Shown here piece after piece: positions 1 to 8,211 of a DNA stretch of 64,000 nucleotides. The notes under the pieces were generated by a model. The model was not told where the DNA came from, searched no databases, and worked only from the letters and a program-made list of their open reading frames with translations. Numbering within the stretch: position 1 is the first letter of the stretch; each line of letters opens with the position of its first letter. Both the position numbers and the translations under genes were made by a program. The DNA is taken from the NCBI RefSeq assembly GCF_022819085.1, contig NZ_JALHAG010000001.1, positions 1 to 64,000 of the forward strand. The letters run 5' to 3'. Origin of the DNA: Planococcus ruber (GTDB lineage: Bacteria > Bacillota > Bacilli > Bacillales_A > Planococcaceae).

Positions 1-85
1 GTGCTTCGTCGCAAAGAGATGGACTGCACTTCGTTTAGACCATCTCTTAGCTGCCGAAGCTAACCGGCTCTTTCCGCTTTTCGTG
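1..85 (-). repeat. Degenerate copy of a dispersed GC-rich intergenic repeat
   Basis: On the minus strand the block opens with GAAAAGCGGAAAGAGCCGG and a GTTAGC motif. This matches the head of the repeat units at about 12494-12780, 46960-47126 and 56628-56662. The copy is cut by the window start, so its full length is unknown. It lies just upstream of an oxidoreductase gene and encodes no evident protein. Confidence 0.6.
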
Positions 86-153
86 TATGAGCTGATTGCA
101 TGCCTTTATCTGGTAAAGTCGCTACAATATGAGGGACAAGGAGTGAAAATCAG

Positions 154-1161
154 ATGAATCAAAAGAAATTTGAAAATGTTCCCTTATCCGTTTTGGATTT
201 AGCGCCGATCAATGAAGGCAGCGAGACGGCTGAATCTTTTGCGAATAGCGTGGAACTTGCCCAGCATGTAGAGAAATGGGGCTTTAACCGCTACTGGCTT
301 GCTGAGCATCACAATATGCCGGGCATCGGCAGTTCGGCTACGTCTTTATTAATTGGCCATATTGCTGGCCATACAAATACGATCCGAGTGGGATCAGGCG
401 GCGTAATGCTGCCCAATCATTCTCCGCTTGTCATCGCTGAACAATTTGGAACGCTCGAGACGATTTATCCTGGGCGCATCGACCTTGGACTTGGCCGGGC
501 ACCAGGCAGCGACCAAGCAACGGCTTATGCGCTCCGCAGAAATTTGCAAAGCAATGTGGATGAATTCCCGCAATCTCTCGCTGAACTGCAGAATTATTTT
601 TCCGATAACCCGGTTGGCCGCGTCAAAGCTTACCCAGGAATCGGGTTGAATATTCCTTTATGGCTATTAGGCTCAAGCGGCTATAGCGCACAGCTTGCAG
701 CAGTGAAAGGCTTGCCTTTCTCATTTGCCAGCCATTTTGCACCGGACTATACAATGCAGGCGATGCAATTGTACCATCAGAATTTCAAACCATCGAAAGA
801 CTTACAAGAGCCTTACGCAATGGTGGGGGTTAATGTGATTGCGGCAGATACCCAAGAACGGGCCGAGTGGCTAGCAACTTCCAGCCAGCAGCAGATGTTT
901 GCGCTGATGCGCGGGATGCCGACGACGTTTATGCCGCCAATCGACAATTTGGAAGAGGAGTGGACAGACCGCGAAATTGCGATTTTCCGCGAGAAATTGG
1001 ATTCGGAATCGATGATTGTCGGGACACCGGATGTGGTGCGCGAAAAACTGCGCAGTTTCATCAATAAAACACGGGCGAACGAAGTGATCATCAATTCGCA
1101 GATTTTCCACCAAAAAGACCGGCTCCGTTCTTATGAAATTGTTGCCGAGTTAATGGAATAA
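154..1161 (+). CDS. LLM-class flavin-dependent oxidoreductase
   Basis: A 335-residue enzyme of the bacterial-luciferase-like superfamily, expected to use FMN (or F420 in other branches) and to act in the cytosol; its substrate cannot be told from sequence. LAEHHN lies at residues 49-54 and [12 protein letters not shown] at 107-118, two segments typical of the YhbW/YceB-like branch. The length is normal for single-subunit members. The ATG at 154 follows an AAGGAGTGA ribosome site. The gene stands alone: a dispersed repeat lies upstream and a strong hairpin terminator downstream. The family call is firm; the physiological role is unknown. Confidence 0.85.
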   Translation: MNQKKFENVPLSVLDLAPINEGSETAESFANSVELAQHVEKWGFNRYWLAEHHNMPGIGSSATSLLIGHIAGHTNTIRVGSGGVMLPNHSPLVIAEQFGTLETIYPGRIDLGLGRAPGSDQATAYALRRNLQSNVDEFPQSLAELQNYFSDNPVGRVKAYPGIGLNIPLWLLGSSGYSAQLAAVKGLPFSFASHFAPDYTMQAMQLYHQNFKPSKDLQEPYAMVGVNVIAADTQERAEWLATSSQQQMFALMRGMPTTFMPPIDNLEEEWTDREIAIFREKLDSESMIVGTPDVVREKLRSFINKTRANEVIINSQIFHQKDRLRSYEIVAELME

Positions 1162-1170
1162 CAGAAAAAT

Positions 1171-1201
1171 GACCCCGGGAAAGCATTGCTTTCCCGGGGT
1201 C
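1171..1201. terminator. Bidirectional terminator between convergent genes
   Basis: A 14-bp perfect stem (1171-1184 with 1188-1201, GACCCCGGGAAAGC) closes a 3-nt loop. A-rich sequence on the left gives a T-run for the minus strand. It separates the oxidoreductase from the small minus-strand gene ending at 1226. Confidence 0.85.
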
Positions 1202-1225
1202 TTATCGTACTTGCAAATCTGAAGT

Positions 1226-1393
1226 TTATTGAAGCTCTTCTGCTTTTTTAGCGTCGCGCTTCACTTCTTCAGGCGCATCATCCTCAATAGCCGCATAATC
1301 CGGTCCACCTTCGCCAATCATATTCAATACAGCATAGTAATCTTCTTCCAAGAGACGGGAAATTTCTTTTTGGTCCACTCGCGCGCGTTCCAT
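1226..1393 (-). CDS. Small acidic protein of unknown function
   Basis: A 55-residue reading frame with a textbook GAGGAGGT ribosome site 7-8 nt before its ATG and a terminator right after its stop. The protein starts MERARVDQKEISRLLEED, has a central YAVLNMIGEGGPDY segment and a charged tail (EEVKRDAKKAEELQ). There is no signal peptide, membrane segment or cysteine pair. It looks like a small cytosolic helical protein. I do not recognise a family. The strong translation signal and terminator support a real gene rather than chance. Confidence 0.7.
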   Translation of the reverse strand: MERARVDQKEISRLLEEDYYAVLNMIGEGGPDYAAIEDDAPEEVKRDAKKAEELQ

Positions 1394-1552
1394 GATGAAA
1401 TAACCTCCTCGTGAATTATCTACTTCGCTAAAAGGATGATGGATGAATTATTCTCTCTCAATTAATTATACTGACTATTCTGCTTTATTGGAAGTGAATG
1501 GGCTTGGCTTTTCTGTTGTTTTCAAATGGCGGGTTGATGGAAATGTTTCATA

Positions 1553-1590
1553 CAAAAAATCCGCAAAAGCAGCTTCGCTTTTGCGGATTT
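1553..1590 (-). terminator. Rho-independent terminator
   Basis: A 12-bp stem ATCCGCAAAAGC (1559-1570 pairing with 1577-1588) is followed on the minus strand by a run of T residues (1553-1558). It ends the membrane-anchored protein gene at 1594. Confidence 0.85.
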
Positions 1591-1593
1591 TAA

Positions 1594-2484
1594 TCATTTA
1601 CTTAAATTAATTTCAGCATTCAGTTCCATCGATTCAAAAAAGAGGGAAGGAGATTTTTCATTCCATTCTGCTGAAACCATATCTGCTGTCCGATCTTCGT
1701 TTAAATCATAGGCGAGCTCGGTGCGAAGGTCGTCTGTTTGTTCAACTTTAACCAAAGGACCGGCTGGAGTCAGCCAGTTTAGCTGCTGCCGGCGATTTTC
1801 AGCGGCAAATTGAATCCATTCGTCTTCCTTCTCTTCGGATTCAAAAAAAGGTGTTTGCCCTAACATGAACCACGTTTGCGCTTGATGTTTTGGGGGGAGC
1901 CAGAAGCTTTTTAGCAAGCTGCCTTCTTCTAAAGTCAAATCCGGGATTTCATGGCGCAGTTCCTGGACTTTATTGCCGTTGCCAAGAGGGATTTGCCTGG
2001 ATATGTATAAATTCCCTTGCAATATTTCATTCTCGGAAGAGCTGATTGTGCCAAAAGGGTTGCGGGTAGGGTCAATGCCGTATACGGGATCTTCTTCGCG
2101 AGAAATCGGTTCTTCATTCCATGATTTTACTTTGGCCTCTTTCAAACCGTTTGTGTTCAATGACAACGCATAAGGCATCCAGCTCGTGTTGTTGATTTCT
2201 TCGAAGACGATCGCTACGCCGTTTTCAAGCGTTCGTTCAACAAGAGTGTAAGTTCCAAGCGGAATCCCGAAAAAGGTAATTGCGTGTTCATAAACCAGGT
2301 CTTCGCCATCTTCTGTTGGCTCAGCCTCTGACAGGGTGAAAAACGTCGGCTTTTCCACCATTAATTTCATTTCTCCTAACGAATAAACTTCTGTTTCGTT
2401 TTTCAGGAACATCATGCCGGTAAATAAGATCAGCGCCATGAAAAAGAAAACAGCTATTGAGAGTACAATCTTTCGAATCAACAT
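1594..2484 (-). CDS. Membrane-anchored protein of unknown function
   Basis: About 296 residues with one N-terminal hydrophobic helix (about residues 5-27) and a large, probably extracytoplasmic, domain rich in acidic and aromatic residues. I see no catalytic motif and no lipobox. The first in-frame start is a GTG at 2490, but the ribosome site GAGGTG sits properly (5 nt) only for the ATG at 2484, so that start is used. It is transcribed alone, between the ABC importer terminator and its own. I do not recognise the family; a cell-envelope role is only a guess from topology. Confidence 0.65.
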   Translation of the reverse strand: MLIRKIVLSIAVFFFMALILFTGMMFLKNETEVYSLGEMKLMVEKPTFFTLSEAEPTEDGEDLVYEHAITFFGIPLGTYTLVERTLENGVAIVFEEINNTSWMPYALSLNTNGLKEAKVKSWNEEPISREEDPVYGIDPTRNPFGTISSSENEILQGNLYISRQIPLGNGNKVQELRHEIPDLTLEEGSLLKSFWLPPKHQAQTWFMLGQTPFFESEEKEDEWIQFAAENRRQQLNWLTPAGPLVKVEQTDDLRTELAYDLNEDRTADMVSAEWNEKSPSLFFESMELNAEINLSK

Positions 2485-2602
2485 TTCCACCTCTATTATT
2501 TCAAACTGCTTTGATTATATCATGAGGGCAGGAAAATAAACGGAGGAGATATGAGCATCGGATGAACAAGTGCTGATCAGAAAAGAAGTTGCACGTGAAT
2601 AG

Positions 2603-2628
2603 AAAAAAGCGCCGCTTCGGGCGCTTTT
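2603..2628 (-). terminator. Terminator of the amino-acid ABC importer operon
   Basis: Stem AAAAGCGCC/GGCGCTTTT around a 6-nt loop at 2605-2628, with T-run on the minus strand. It abuts the stop codon of the ATPase gene. Confidence 0.8.
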
Positions 2629-3351
2629 CTATAACACTTTCTCCAAAAAGTCTCTAGCACGTTCTGTTTTCGGGCTGTTGAAAAATTCAATCGGCTGACC
2701 GTCTTCGACCAATACCCCGTGGTCGAGGAAGATGACACGGTCTGCTACTTCGCGGGCAAAGCCCATTTCGTGTGTGACAACGGCCATTGTCATGCCGGAT
2801 TTTGCCAAGTCCTTCATGACTTCGAGCACTTCTTTCACCATTTCCGGATCGAGAGCGGAAGTCGGTTCGTCGAAAAGCATGAGTTCCGGTTCCATTGCTA
2901 AAGCCCGTGCAATGGCAACACGCTGTTTTTGTCCGCCAGACAAGCTGCTTGGATAGGCTTTTTCCTTATCCGACAATCCGACGCGTTTTAGCAATGTCCG
3001 CGCCTTTTCTTCGGCCAACGCTTTTTTCTCGCCTTTGACTTTCATCGGTGCATACGTCAAATTTTCTAAAACCGTCAGATGAGGGAAGAGGTGGAAATGC
3101 TGGAACACCATGCCGATCTGCTGGCGTATTTTCTGGATGTCTTTTTTGGGACCGGACAAGTCCTGTCCATTTACAATAACTGAACCGGAAGTGGGGGTCT
3201 CCAACAAATTCAAGCATCTCAGGAAAGTTGATTTTCCTGAGCCGGAAGGGCCGATGATTGAGACCACTTCGCCTTTTTTGATTTCTGTGGAAATATCCTT
3301 CAAAACTTCATTACTTCCAAACTTTTTATACAGCTTTTCTACTTTAATCAC
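2629..3351 (-). CDS. Polar amino-acid ABC importer, ATP-binding subunit
   Basis: The 240-residue ATPase drives uptake of a polar amino acid with the permease and binding protein upstream. Walker A (GPSGSGKS) is at residues 34-41, the signature LSGGQKQR at 137-144 and Walker B LMLFDEP at about 157-163, all intact. It is the full size for the GlnQ/ArtR type. It starts at GTG, with GGAGG about 10 nt upstream, and overlaps the permease gene by 8 bp, suggesting translational coupling. The family is certain. The substrate is inferred from the binding protein, which resembles the arginine-type ArtP/YqiX more than the glutamine or cystine types. Confidence 0.93.
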   Translation of the reverse strand: MIKVEKLYKKFGSNEVLKDISTEIKKGEVVSIIGPSGSGKSTFLRCLNLLETPTSGSVIVNGQDLSGPKKDIQKIRQQIGMVFQHFHLFPHLTVLENLTYAPMKVKGEKKALAEEKARTLLKRVGLSDKEKAYPSSLSGGQKQRVAIARALAMEPELMLFDEPTSALDPEMVKEVLEVMKDLAKSGMTMAVVTHEMGFAREVADRVIFLDHGVLVEDGQPIEFFNSPKTERARDFLEKVL

Positions 3352-4003
3352 TTAGTTTCAACCTCCGTTCGAACAATCTGCCAAGCACCGTCAAGCCCAT
3401 GACCAGGCACCAGTAAATCAAGCCGACAAACAACAAGGGTTCGAAGTTGCGGAAAAGGTCGGAGCCGACGACTTGTGCACGGCGCATCAAATCGAGGTAG
3501 CCGATGGTCGAGACGATGGCAGATTCTTTCGTCAAGGTGATAAATTCATTCATCAAAGCAGGGAGGATGTTCTTCAATGCCTGCGGCAAAATGATGTCTT
3601 TCATCATCGCGCGATAAGGGATGCCAAGCGCCTGTGCTGCTTCCATCTGCCCTTTATCCACAGCCTGTATGCCGGCCCGGATGATTTCTGAGATATAGGC
3701 GGAAGAATTTAATCCGAATGCCAGGATAGCAGAAAGGAAAGGCGAGATGTCATAGCCCGTTAATTGCGGGATGGAATAGTAAATGATCATCAATTGCAAA
3801 ATCAACGGCGTTCCGCGGAAGATTGACGTATAGGCATCAGCGAACCAGCGCAGCGGTTTGATGCTGCCGATTTTGAACAAAGCTAAAATCGTTCCGAGGA
3901 TGGCTCCTAATATAATCGCAAAGAAGACAAATTTTAATGTCACCCAAATCCCTTCCAGCATGAAAGGGATGTACGGGACGATTTGTGAAAAATCCAAGTT
4001 CAT
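3344..4003 (-). CDS. Polar amino-acid ABC importer, permease subunit
   Basis: A His/Glu/Gln/Arg-type membrane permease of about 219 residues with five hydrophobic segments. The EAAxxLG-like coupling loop reads [20 protein letters not shown], the element that docks on the ATPase. The first candidate start is a TTG at 4012; the ATG at 4003 is preferred because an AAAGAG ribosome site lies 9 nt before it. It lies between the binding-protein and ATPase genes in one operon. It probably forms a homodimer, because only one permease gene is present. Confidence 0.92.
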   Translation of the reverse strand: MNLDFSQIVPYIPFMLEGIWVTLKFVFFAIILGAILGTILALFKIGSIKPLRWFADAYTSIFRGTPLILQLMIIYYSIPQLTGYDISPFLSAILAFGLNSSAYISEIIRAGIQAVDKGQMEAAQALGIPYRAMMKDIILPQALKNILPALMNEFITLTKESAIVSTIGYLDLMRRAQVVGSDLFRNFEPLLFVGLIYWCLVMGLTVLGRLFERRLKLSD

Positions 4004-4031
4004 AATATCCAACTCTTTTCTATAAGAAAGA

Positions 4032-4814
4032 TTATTCTAGAATCTCCCATTTCTCTTTTAGTTCATCCATTTTTCCGCTTTCTTCCATTTCAGCGAGAAC
4101 TTTATTCACATCTTCTACAAGATCGCCGCCTTTCGGGAAAGCGACGGCCATTCCAGGCGAAGCGGTTGTCGGATCATCAAAGGCATCAAGATCTTGAGCA
4201 TCGATATAGCCTTTTGCAACAGCTTTATCCATGTAAGCGGCATCGATGCGGCCAGATAAGATTTCCTGGATCAATGCGCCGGAATCATCAAGGGATTTCA
4301 GTTCGAAATTGATTCCTTCATCTTTGATGATGCTGTTTGCCCCTTCTTCCTGAATCGTTCCAAGCTGAACGCCTACAACTTTTCCTTCCAGATCTTCAAG
4401 CGTTTTTACGTCCGATCCTTTAGGCGTCAAGAACATTTCGCCGGAATGATTGTATTCTGTCGAAAAGTCGACGTTCTCTTTGCGCTGTTCAGTCGCGGAC
4501 ATGCCGGCAATAACCATATCCACCCGGTCGTTTTGAAGAGCACCGATCAAGCCGTCAAATTTCATATCATTGATTTCGAGTTTATAGCCCAGTTCATCAG
4601 CAATGTGGTTAGCCAAATCGATATCAAATCCAACAATTTCTCCCTCTACGTTGCGGGATTCAAAAGGCGGAAATTCAGCCGAAGTGCCCATTTTCAATAC
4701 TTTTGCATCGTCAGAAGCATCCGAACTGCCTGACGCAGAGTCATCATTTCCACATGCTCCAAGCATTAAAGCAGCGGAAGCAGCAATAGCCAATAAAACG
4801 TTTTTCTTTTTCAT
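4032..4814 (-). CDS. Amino-acid ABC importer, substrate-binding lipoprotein
   Basis: A 260-residue extracytoplasmic solute-binding protein of family 3. It has a KKK-rich signal peptide and lipobox LGAC, so it should be lipid-anchored at the outer face of the membrane. The segment DMKFDGLIGALQNDRVDMV and the ATEQRKENVDFS motif are typical of polar amino-acid binders and resemble ArtP (YqiX) of B. subtilis. The open frame extends 15 nt further upstream, but GGAGG lies 8 nt before the ATG at 4814. It is the first gene of the operon. Two AT-rich inverted repeats lie in the upstream divergent region. An arginine substrate is plausible but unproven. Confidence 0.9.
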   Translation of the reverse strand: MKKKNVLLAIAASAALMLGACGNDDSASGSSDASDDAKVLKMGTSAEFPPFESRNVEGEIVGFDIDLANHIADELGYKLEINDMKFDGLIGALQNDRVDMVIAGMSATEQRKENVDFSTEYNHSGEMFLTPKGSDVKTLEDLEGKVVGVQLGTIQEEGANSIIKDEGINFELKSLDDSGALIQEILSGRIDAAYMDKAVAKGYIDAQDLDAFDDPTTASPGMAVAFPKGGDLVEDVNKVLAEMEESGKMDELKEKWEILE

Positions 4815-4843
4815 ATGTAATTCCTCCAAGTTTTCGAATATTT

Positions 4844-4916
4844 ATTCAACTAAATGAATTTTAACAAACTACTTCAAAATAATAAAGGGTTTTTTATTCG
4901 ATTTATTGAATAAAAA
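4844..4916. promoter_or_regulatory. Two inverted repeats between divergent ABC importer and pcp
   Basis: The first repeat is ATTCA-N6-TGAAT (4844-4859). The second is a perfect 9-bp repeat, TTTTTATTC (4891-4899) and GAATAAAAA (4908-4916), with an 8-nt spacer. Both share a TATTC/GAATA core and lie where the promoters of both divergent units should be. They could be operator sites of one regulator. No match to CodY or another known box was recognised. Confidence 0.4.
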
Positions 4917-4972
4917 TGTATTTTAACTTTTCTGTATTTTCAGCTATAATGGATGGGAGAGGTGTGAGAAGG

Positions 4973-5581
4973 ATGAAAAAACTATTGTTGACCGGCTTTG
5001 AACCATTTTTGGACTATACGGTCAATCCAACGATGAAAATAGTGGAAGAGCTGGATGGGGAAAATATTGCAGGCTATCAAATCGTCGGAAAAGTGCTGCC
5101 GGTGGATTTTAACCAATCCGGCAAACTGTTCCTGTCGTACGTAGAGGAAGTTAAACCGGACGCAGCGGTATCGCTTGGATTAGCGGCAGGCCGCTATAAG
5201 ATTACTCCGGAGCGCATTGCGATCAATTTCAAAGACGGTGCGCCGGACAATAAAGGCCATAAGCCAGTAGATGAACCGGTTGAAAAAGCAGGGGAGCCTG
5301 CCTACTTATCGACTTTGCCTATCCGAAAAATGGTTGAACGCTTGATTCAAAATGGCTTGCCTGCAGAGATTTCGAATACAGCCGGTGCATATCTATGCAA
5401 TAACATTATGTACGAAGGTCTCCATCTGGCTTCTGTGAAGCAATTGAATATGCCGACAGGGTTTATTCATATACCGGCCTCGCATGAATTAGGGATTCAG
5501 CACGGCAGCATTCCAAGCTGGCCGCACAGCGATTTAGCAAAGGGCATTCGCCTTTGCATTGAAACAATGGCAGCAGAATAG
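4973..5581 (+). CDS. pcp: Pyroglutamyl-peptidase I (pyrrolidone-carboxylate peptidase)
   Basis: A cytosolic cysteine peptidase (family C15) that removes N-terminal pyroglutamate from peptides. The 202-residue protein starts MKKLLLTGFEPF; the GFEPF loop (8-12) lines the substrate pocket. The expected triad is present: Glu80, Cys142 and His166. The open frame continues 57 nt upstream, but the ribosome site AGAGGTG and the family start support ATG 4973. It is divergent from an amino-acid importer, which fits a role in peptide and amino-acid salvage. It is slightly shorter than the usual ~215 residues, at the C-terminus. Confidence 0.95.
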   Translation: MKKLLLTGFEPFLDYTVNPTMKIVEELDGENIAGYQIVGKVLPVDFNQSGKLFLSYVEEVKPDAAVSLGLAAGRYKITPERIAINFKDGAPDNKGHKPVDEPVEKAGEPAYLSTLPIRKMVERLIQNGLPAEISNTAGAYLCNNIMYEGLHLASVKQLNMPTGFIHIPASHELGIQHGSIPSWPHSDLAKGIRLCIETMAAE

Positions 5582-5620
5582 AAAAAGCGATCTGCCGCAT
5601 GGTTGGCAGATCGCTTTTTT
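5582..5620. terminator. Bidirectional terminator pcp / HAD phosphatase
   Basis: A 15-bp stem AAAAAGCGATCTGCC (5582-5596 with 5605-5619) with A/T flanks on both sides serves both convergent genes. The stop of the minus-strand gene lies inside its right edge. Confidence 0.9.
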
Positions 5621-6278
5621 AAATGATTTCCCATTTGCGCTGTTCGGCGACTGTCCGGAGGCGTGATTCGGGCTGTACAGCTACGGGATGTCCGACGAGT
5701 TCCAGTACAGGGAGATCCGAATGGCTGTCGCCATAGGCAAAGCTATTTGCCCAGTCGATTTCTTTTCCAGCCAATGTTTCATGGATTTTTTGGGTTTTCA
5801 TCGGCCCTTGAATATGATTGATCTTGGCTTGATGGTCCAAAATGCTGTCGGCATACGGAATTTCCGTGCCGATAATGGTTTCGATCGGCAGTTCAGCCGT
5901 CACCGAATGAAGCAAAGGGGTAAAAGCGCCTGAAACGAGCATCACATAATCGCCTTTGTCTACGTGGTTCTTAAGGCGCTCCACAACTTTCGGATTAAAA
6001 TCAGCATGCATTTTGTCAGCCATCTCTTTGAAATAAGATTCCATTTCTTGTTTCGTAAAACTTTTCAAGGCGGATAAATACGCTTGAACAGAGCGCTCGC
6101 GCATTTTCTGGACAGAGACTAATTTTAATTTCGAACCGATATAGGGCGGCATGATTGCCCGATAAAACTGGCGATATCGGCTGCTGTGGATCGGGTGGGT
6201 TTTTAAATGGTCCATCATCAATTGAAAAGTTTCTTTCGAATACAGGGTTCCGTCAAAGTCAAATATGGCTACACGCAT
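5619..6278 (-). CDS. HAD-superfamily phosphatase (HAD-IB, SerB-like)
   Basis: A 219-residue cytosolic hydrolase. Motif I DFDGT occupies residues 7-11, giving nucleophile Asp7 and general acid Asp9. Motif II is in MLVSGAF, and the C-terminal acidic motif is GDSHSDLPVL. The helical cap between motifs I and II places it in subfamily IB, which includes phosphoserine phosphatases; the substrate is not defined. A GTG at 6287 is open, but GGAGTGAT is correctly spaced for ATG 6278. It is monocistronic and convergent with pcp. Confidence 0.85.
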   Translation of the reverse strand: MRVAIFDFDGTLYSKETFQLMMDHLKTHPIHSSRYRQFYRAIMPPYIGSKLKLVSVQKMRERSVQAYLSALKSFTKQEMESYFKEMADKMHADFNPKVVERLKNHVDKGDYVMLVSGAFTPLLHSVTAELPIETIIGTEIPYADSILDHQAKINHIQGPMKTQKIHETLAGKEIDWANSFAYGDSHSDLPVLELVGHPVAVQPESRLRTVAEQRKWEII

Positions 6279-6455
6279 AGGAATCACTCCGGTCCTTATT
6301 GATTTCTTGTAAGAACATCATAACGGAAATAAGGGGCGTATTCTACTCGTTTCTCCATTTGATTAAAGGAAGATAAACATGCTAATTTTATGATAAGATG
6401 GGGAGAGGCAAAAGTGGCACCTTCACTTTGCAATTTCTTCCGGAGGTAATGGAAT

Positions 6456-7613
6456 TTGAAAAAAGAAATTAAATCGATTTATTACATACGGGTGTTTGCA
6501 ATGATGATGGTTGTTCTGGTCCATGTGACGGCACCGTACAGCCATTTGTTCTCACCAAATACGATTCAACATATGTCCTACCATTTTCTGAATAATATTG
6601 TGCGGGTGGAAGCTGGTTTGTTCATCATGCTTGTGGGCATCGTTTTTTTCTATAATTACCGGAACCGCGAATGGACACCGAAAGTCCTTTTTGATTATTT
6701 CCGCAAACGAGTCATATACATATTGATTCCATACGTTGTCTGGTGCATCATCTATGAAGCGGATGCCATCCACTACAACCATAAAGTTTTTGATCTGGCT
6801 GGCATCATCGACAATATTATCGATGGGGGCAGCAAATACCAACTCCATTTTATCTCGCTGGTCGTTCAGTTCTATTTGATCTTTCCAGTTCTGATGTTCA
6901 TTGTCCAGAAGTCCGCTTTCCTGCGAAAGTATTTGTGGCTCGTCGGCATTGTCTTAGAATTTGTTTATTATTTCGCCAACCTGAAATATCAACTCGTCAC
7001 AGGACCGTTTTTCATGTCCACTATGGCGGCCTTTTTGCTGGGGGCCTGGATCGGTCTGCATTACGAAGAGTTGGCGGCGAAAGTCACGCGGACCAAAACG
7101 GTTTGGCTGTTCTTTGCCTTCCTTTCCATGGCGATTCCGTACGTGTTGATCCGTTATCAGAACGCCTTTAATACACGTGTGCCGATTCCGGAAGAATTAT
7201 ACAAGCTGATCGGCATCGGTTTCCTCGTTGTCGGAGGATGGTTCTTCTTTAATCTCTGTGAACGATTTGTAACTGCGTTTGCAGAAACAACGACGCTAAA
7301 AATTAAAAATATCGCTTATTACTCATTCGGGTTCTATTTAATGCATCCGTATGTCATCACGCAAGTGAATATCTATTTCCCTATCAGGGATGGCTGGTAT
7401 TCTTGGCATTTCATGATATTCTTCCAGTATCTTCTGGTCGCCGTCATCTGTTATTTCGTGATCTGGTGGTTCCATCGCTTTATTCCTTTTGCGAGCTTCG
7501 TCTATGGCAAGCTGCCGAAAAATGCACCTTTGTTCTGGCAAGTGCAAAAGCCGGATGAAAAGGGGCCGGAGGTTTATCCCGTTTCCAGTGAAGGGTATAG
7601 AAAGGAAACGTAA
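6456..7613 (+). CDS. Membrane acyltransferase, acyltransferase-3 family
   Basis: A 385-residue integral membrane protein with about ten hydrophobic helices. The N-terminal signature YYIRVFAMMMVVLVHVT carries the conserved R and H of acyltransferase-3 enzymes, which O-acetylate or acylate surface glycans from the inside. It starts at a TTG at 6456, with GGAGGT ending 9 nt upstream; no in-frame ATG fits. The hydrophilic tail after the last helix is about 30 residues. The acceptor is unknown. The next small gene follows after 23 nt with its own ribosome site, so they may be co-transcribed. Confidence 0.8.
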   Translation: MKKEIKSIYYIRVFAMMMVVLVHVTAPYSHLFSPNTIQHMSYHFLNNIVRVEAGLFIMLVGIVFFYNYRNREWTPKVLFDYFRKRVIYILIPYVVWCIIYEADAIHYNHKVFDLAGIIDNIIDGGSKYQLHFISLVVQFYLIFPVLMFIVQKSAFLRKYLWLVGIVLEFVYYFANLKYQLVTGPFFMSTMAAFLLGAWIGLHYEELAAKVTRTKTVWLFFAFLSMAIPYVLIRYQNAFNTRVPIPEELYKLIGIGFLVVGGWFFFNLCERFVTAFAETTTLKIKNIAYYSFGFYLMHPYVITQVNIYFPIRDGWYSWHFMIFFQYLLVAVICYFVIWWFHRFIPFASFVYGKLPKNAPLFWQVQKPDEKGPEVYPVSSEGYRKET

Positions 7614-7636
7614 CGAGTTTGACAGGAGGTTATCGG

Positions 7637-7930
7637 ATGGCTGCAAGAAGGATTATGGTTGGCTATATCGAATTGACGGAAGAAGAATCACAAGAGCTGT
7701 ATGAACAAGTAAGCAAAGACAAAGAATTGGATGGCTATGATGGTCTGCAAAGCCTCATGGAAGACTTCGATTCGCGCATCATTGAACCGGAAGCAAAACC
7801 ACTTGCGGATGTGTTGGATGCTGAAGAAGCGCCGACTGAAGAAAAAACAAAAGGCATCCGTTTTATTGAGATTTTCAATAAACTTGAAGAAGATTCGCGT
7901 TACCGCATTCAATCATCAAACCAGGATTAA
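7637..7930 (+). CDS. Small acidic protein of unknown function
   Basis: A 97-residue soluble, acidic protein rich in Glu and Asp, without signal peptide or membrane helix. The N-terminal half is probably helical (ELTEEESQELYEQVSKDKEL). An AGGAGGT ribosome site lies 6 nt before ATG 7637, so the longer frame from 7619 is not used. It sits downstream of the acyltransferase and ends at a strong terminator. I do not recognise a family. Confidence 0.65.
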   Translation: MAARRIMVGYIELTEEESQELYEQVSKDKELDGYDGLQSLMEDFDSRIIEPEAKPLADVLDAEEAPTEEKTKGIRFIEIFNKLEEDSRYRIQSSNQD

Positions 7931-7933
7931 ACG

Positions 7934-7963
7934 AAAAAGCCGCCGAATTGGCGGCTTTTTTCG
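7934..7963 (+). terminator. Rho-independent terminator
   Basis: Stem AAAAAGCCGCC/GGCGGCTTTTT (7934-7944 with 7950-7960) and a T-run. It ends the acyltransferase/small-protein unit. Confidence 0.9.
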
Positions 7964-8064
7964 TGTATGAGCGGTTTCTGCCGTTTTATGATCAATCATT
8001 CAATAAAAAACGTGGTGTACAGCCTGAAAAGAAGGTCCCCTATTAGAGGGGGGTCCCTAACCAA

Positions 8065-8193
8065 TCATTCATCTTTGCTTGCGATGCAGCGCTCGCATTC
8101 GTAGATGATGGATTCGCGCTGTTCTTTGATTTCGCATCCGCATTCCCGGCATTCTTTCTTAGAGCGTGTTTCATAAGTTTTTGTCGTTTTCAT
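8065..8193 (-). CDS. YhfH-like small zinc-ribbon protein
   Basis: A 42-residue protein with two cysteine knuckles, CRECGC at 15-20 and CERC at 33-36, arranged as in a treble-clef or ribbon that should bind one zinc ion. The spacing and the ECG-EI-E pattern resemble the YhfH family of Bacillales, whose function is not known to me. GGAGGAGAT precedes the ATG at 8193. It follows aceB by 18 bp on the same strand, so it may be the last gene of an aceA-aceB-yhfH operon. The gene is easily missed because of its size. Confidence 0.75.
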   Translation of the reverse strand: MKTTKTYETRSKKECRECGCEIKEQRESIIYECERCIASKDE

Positions 8194-8211
8194 TGAAATC
8201 TCCTCCAGTAA

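Noticed and set aside
8020-8060. Terminator near GGTCCCC...GGGGGGTCCC
   Set aside because: The arms are not properly complementary beyond four G-C pairs and there is no T-run.
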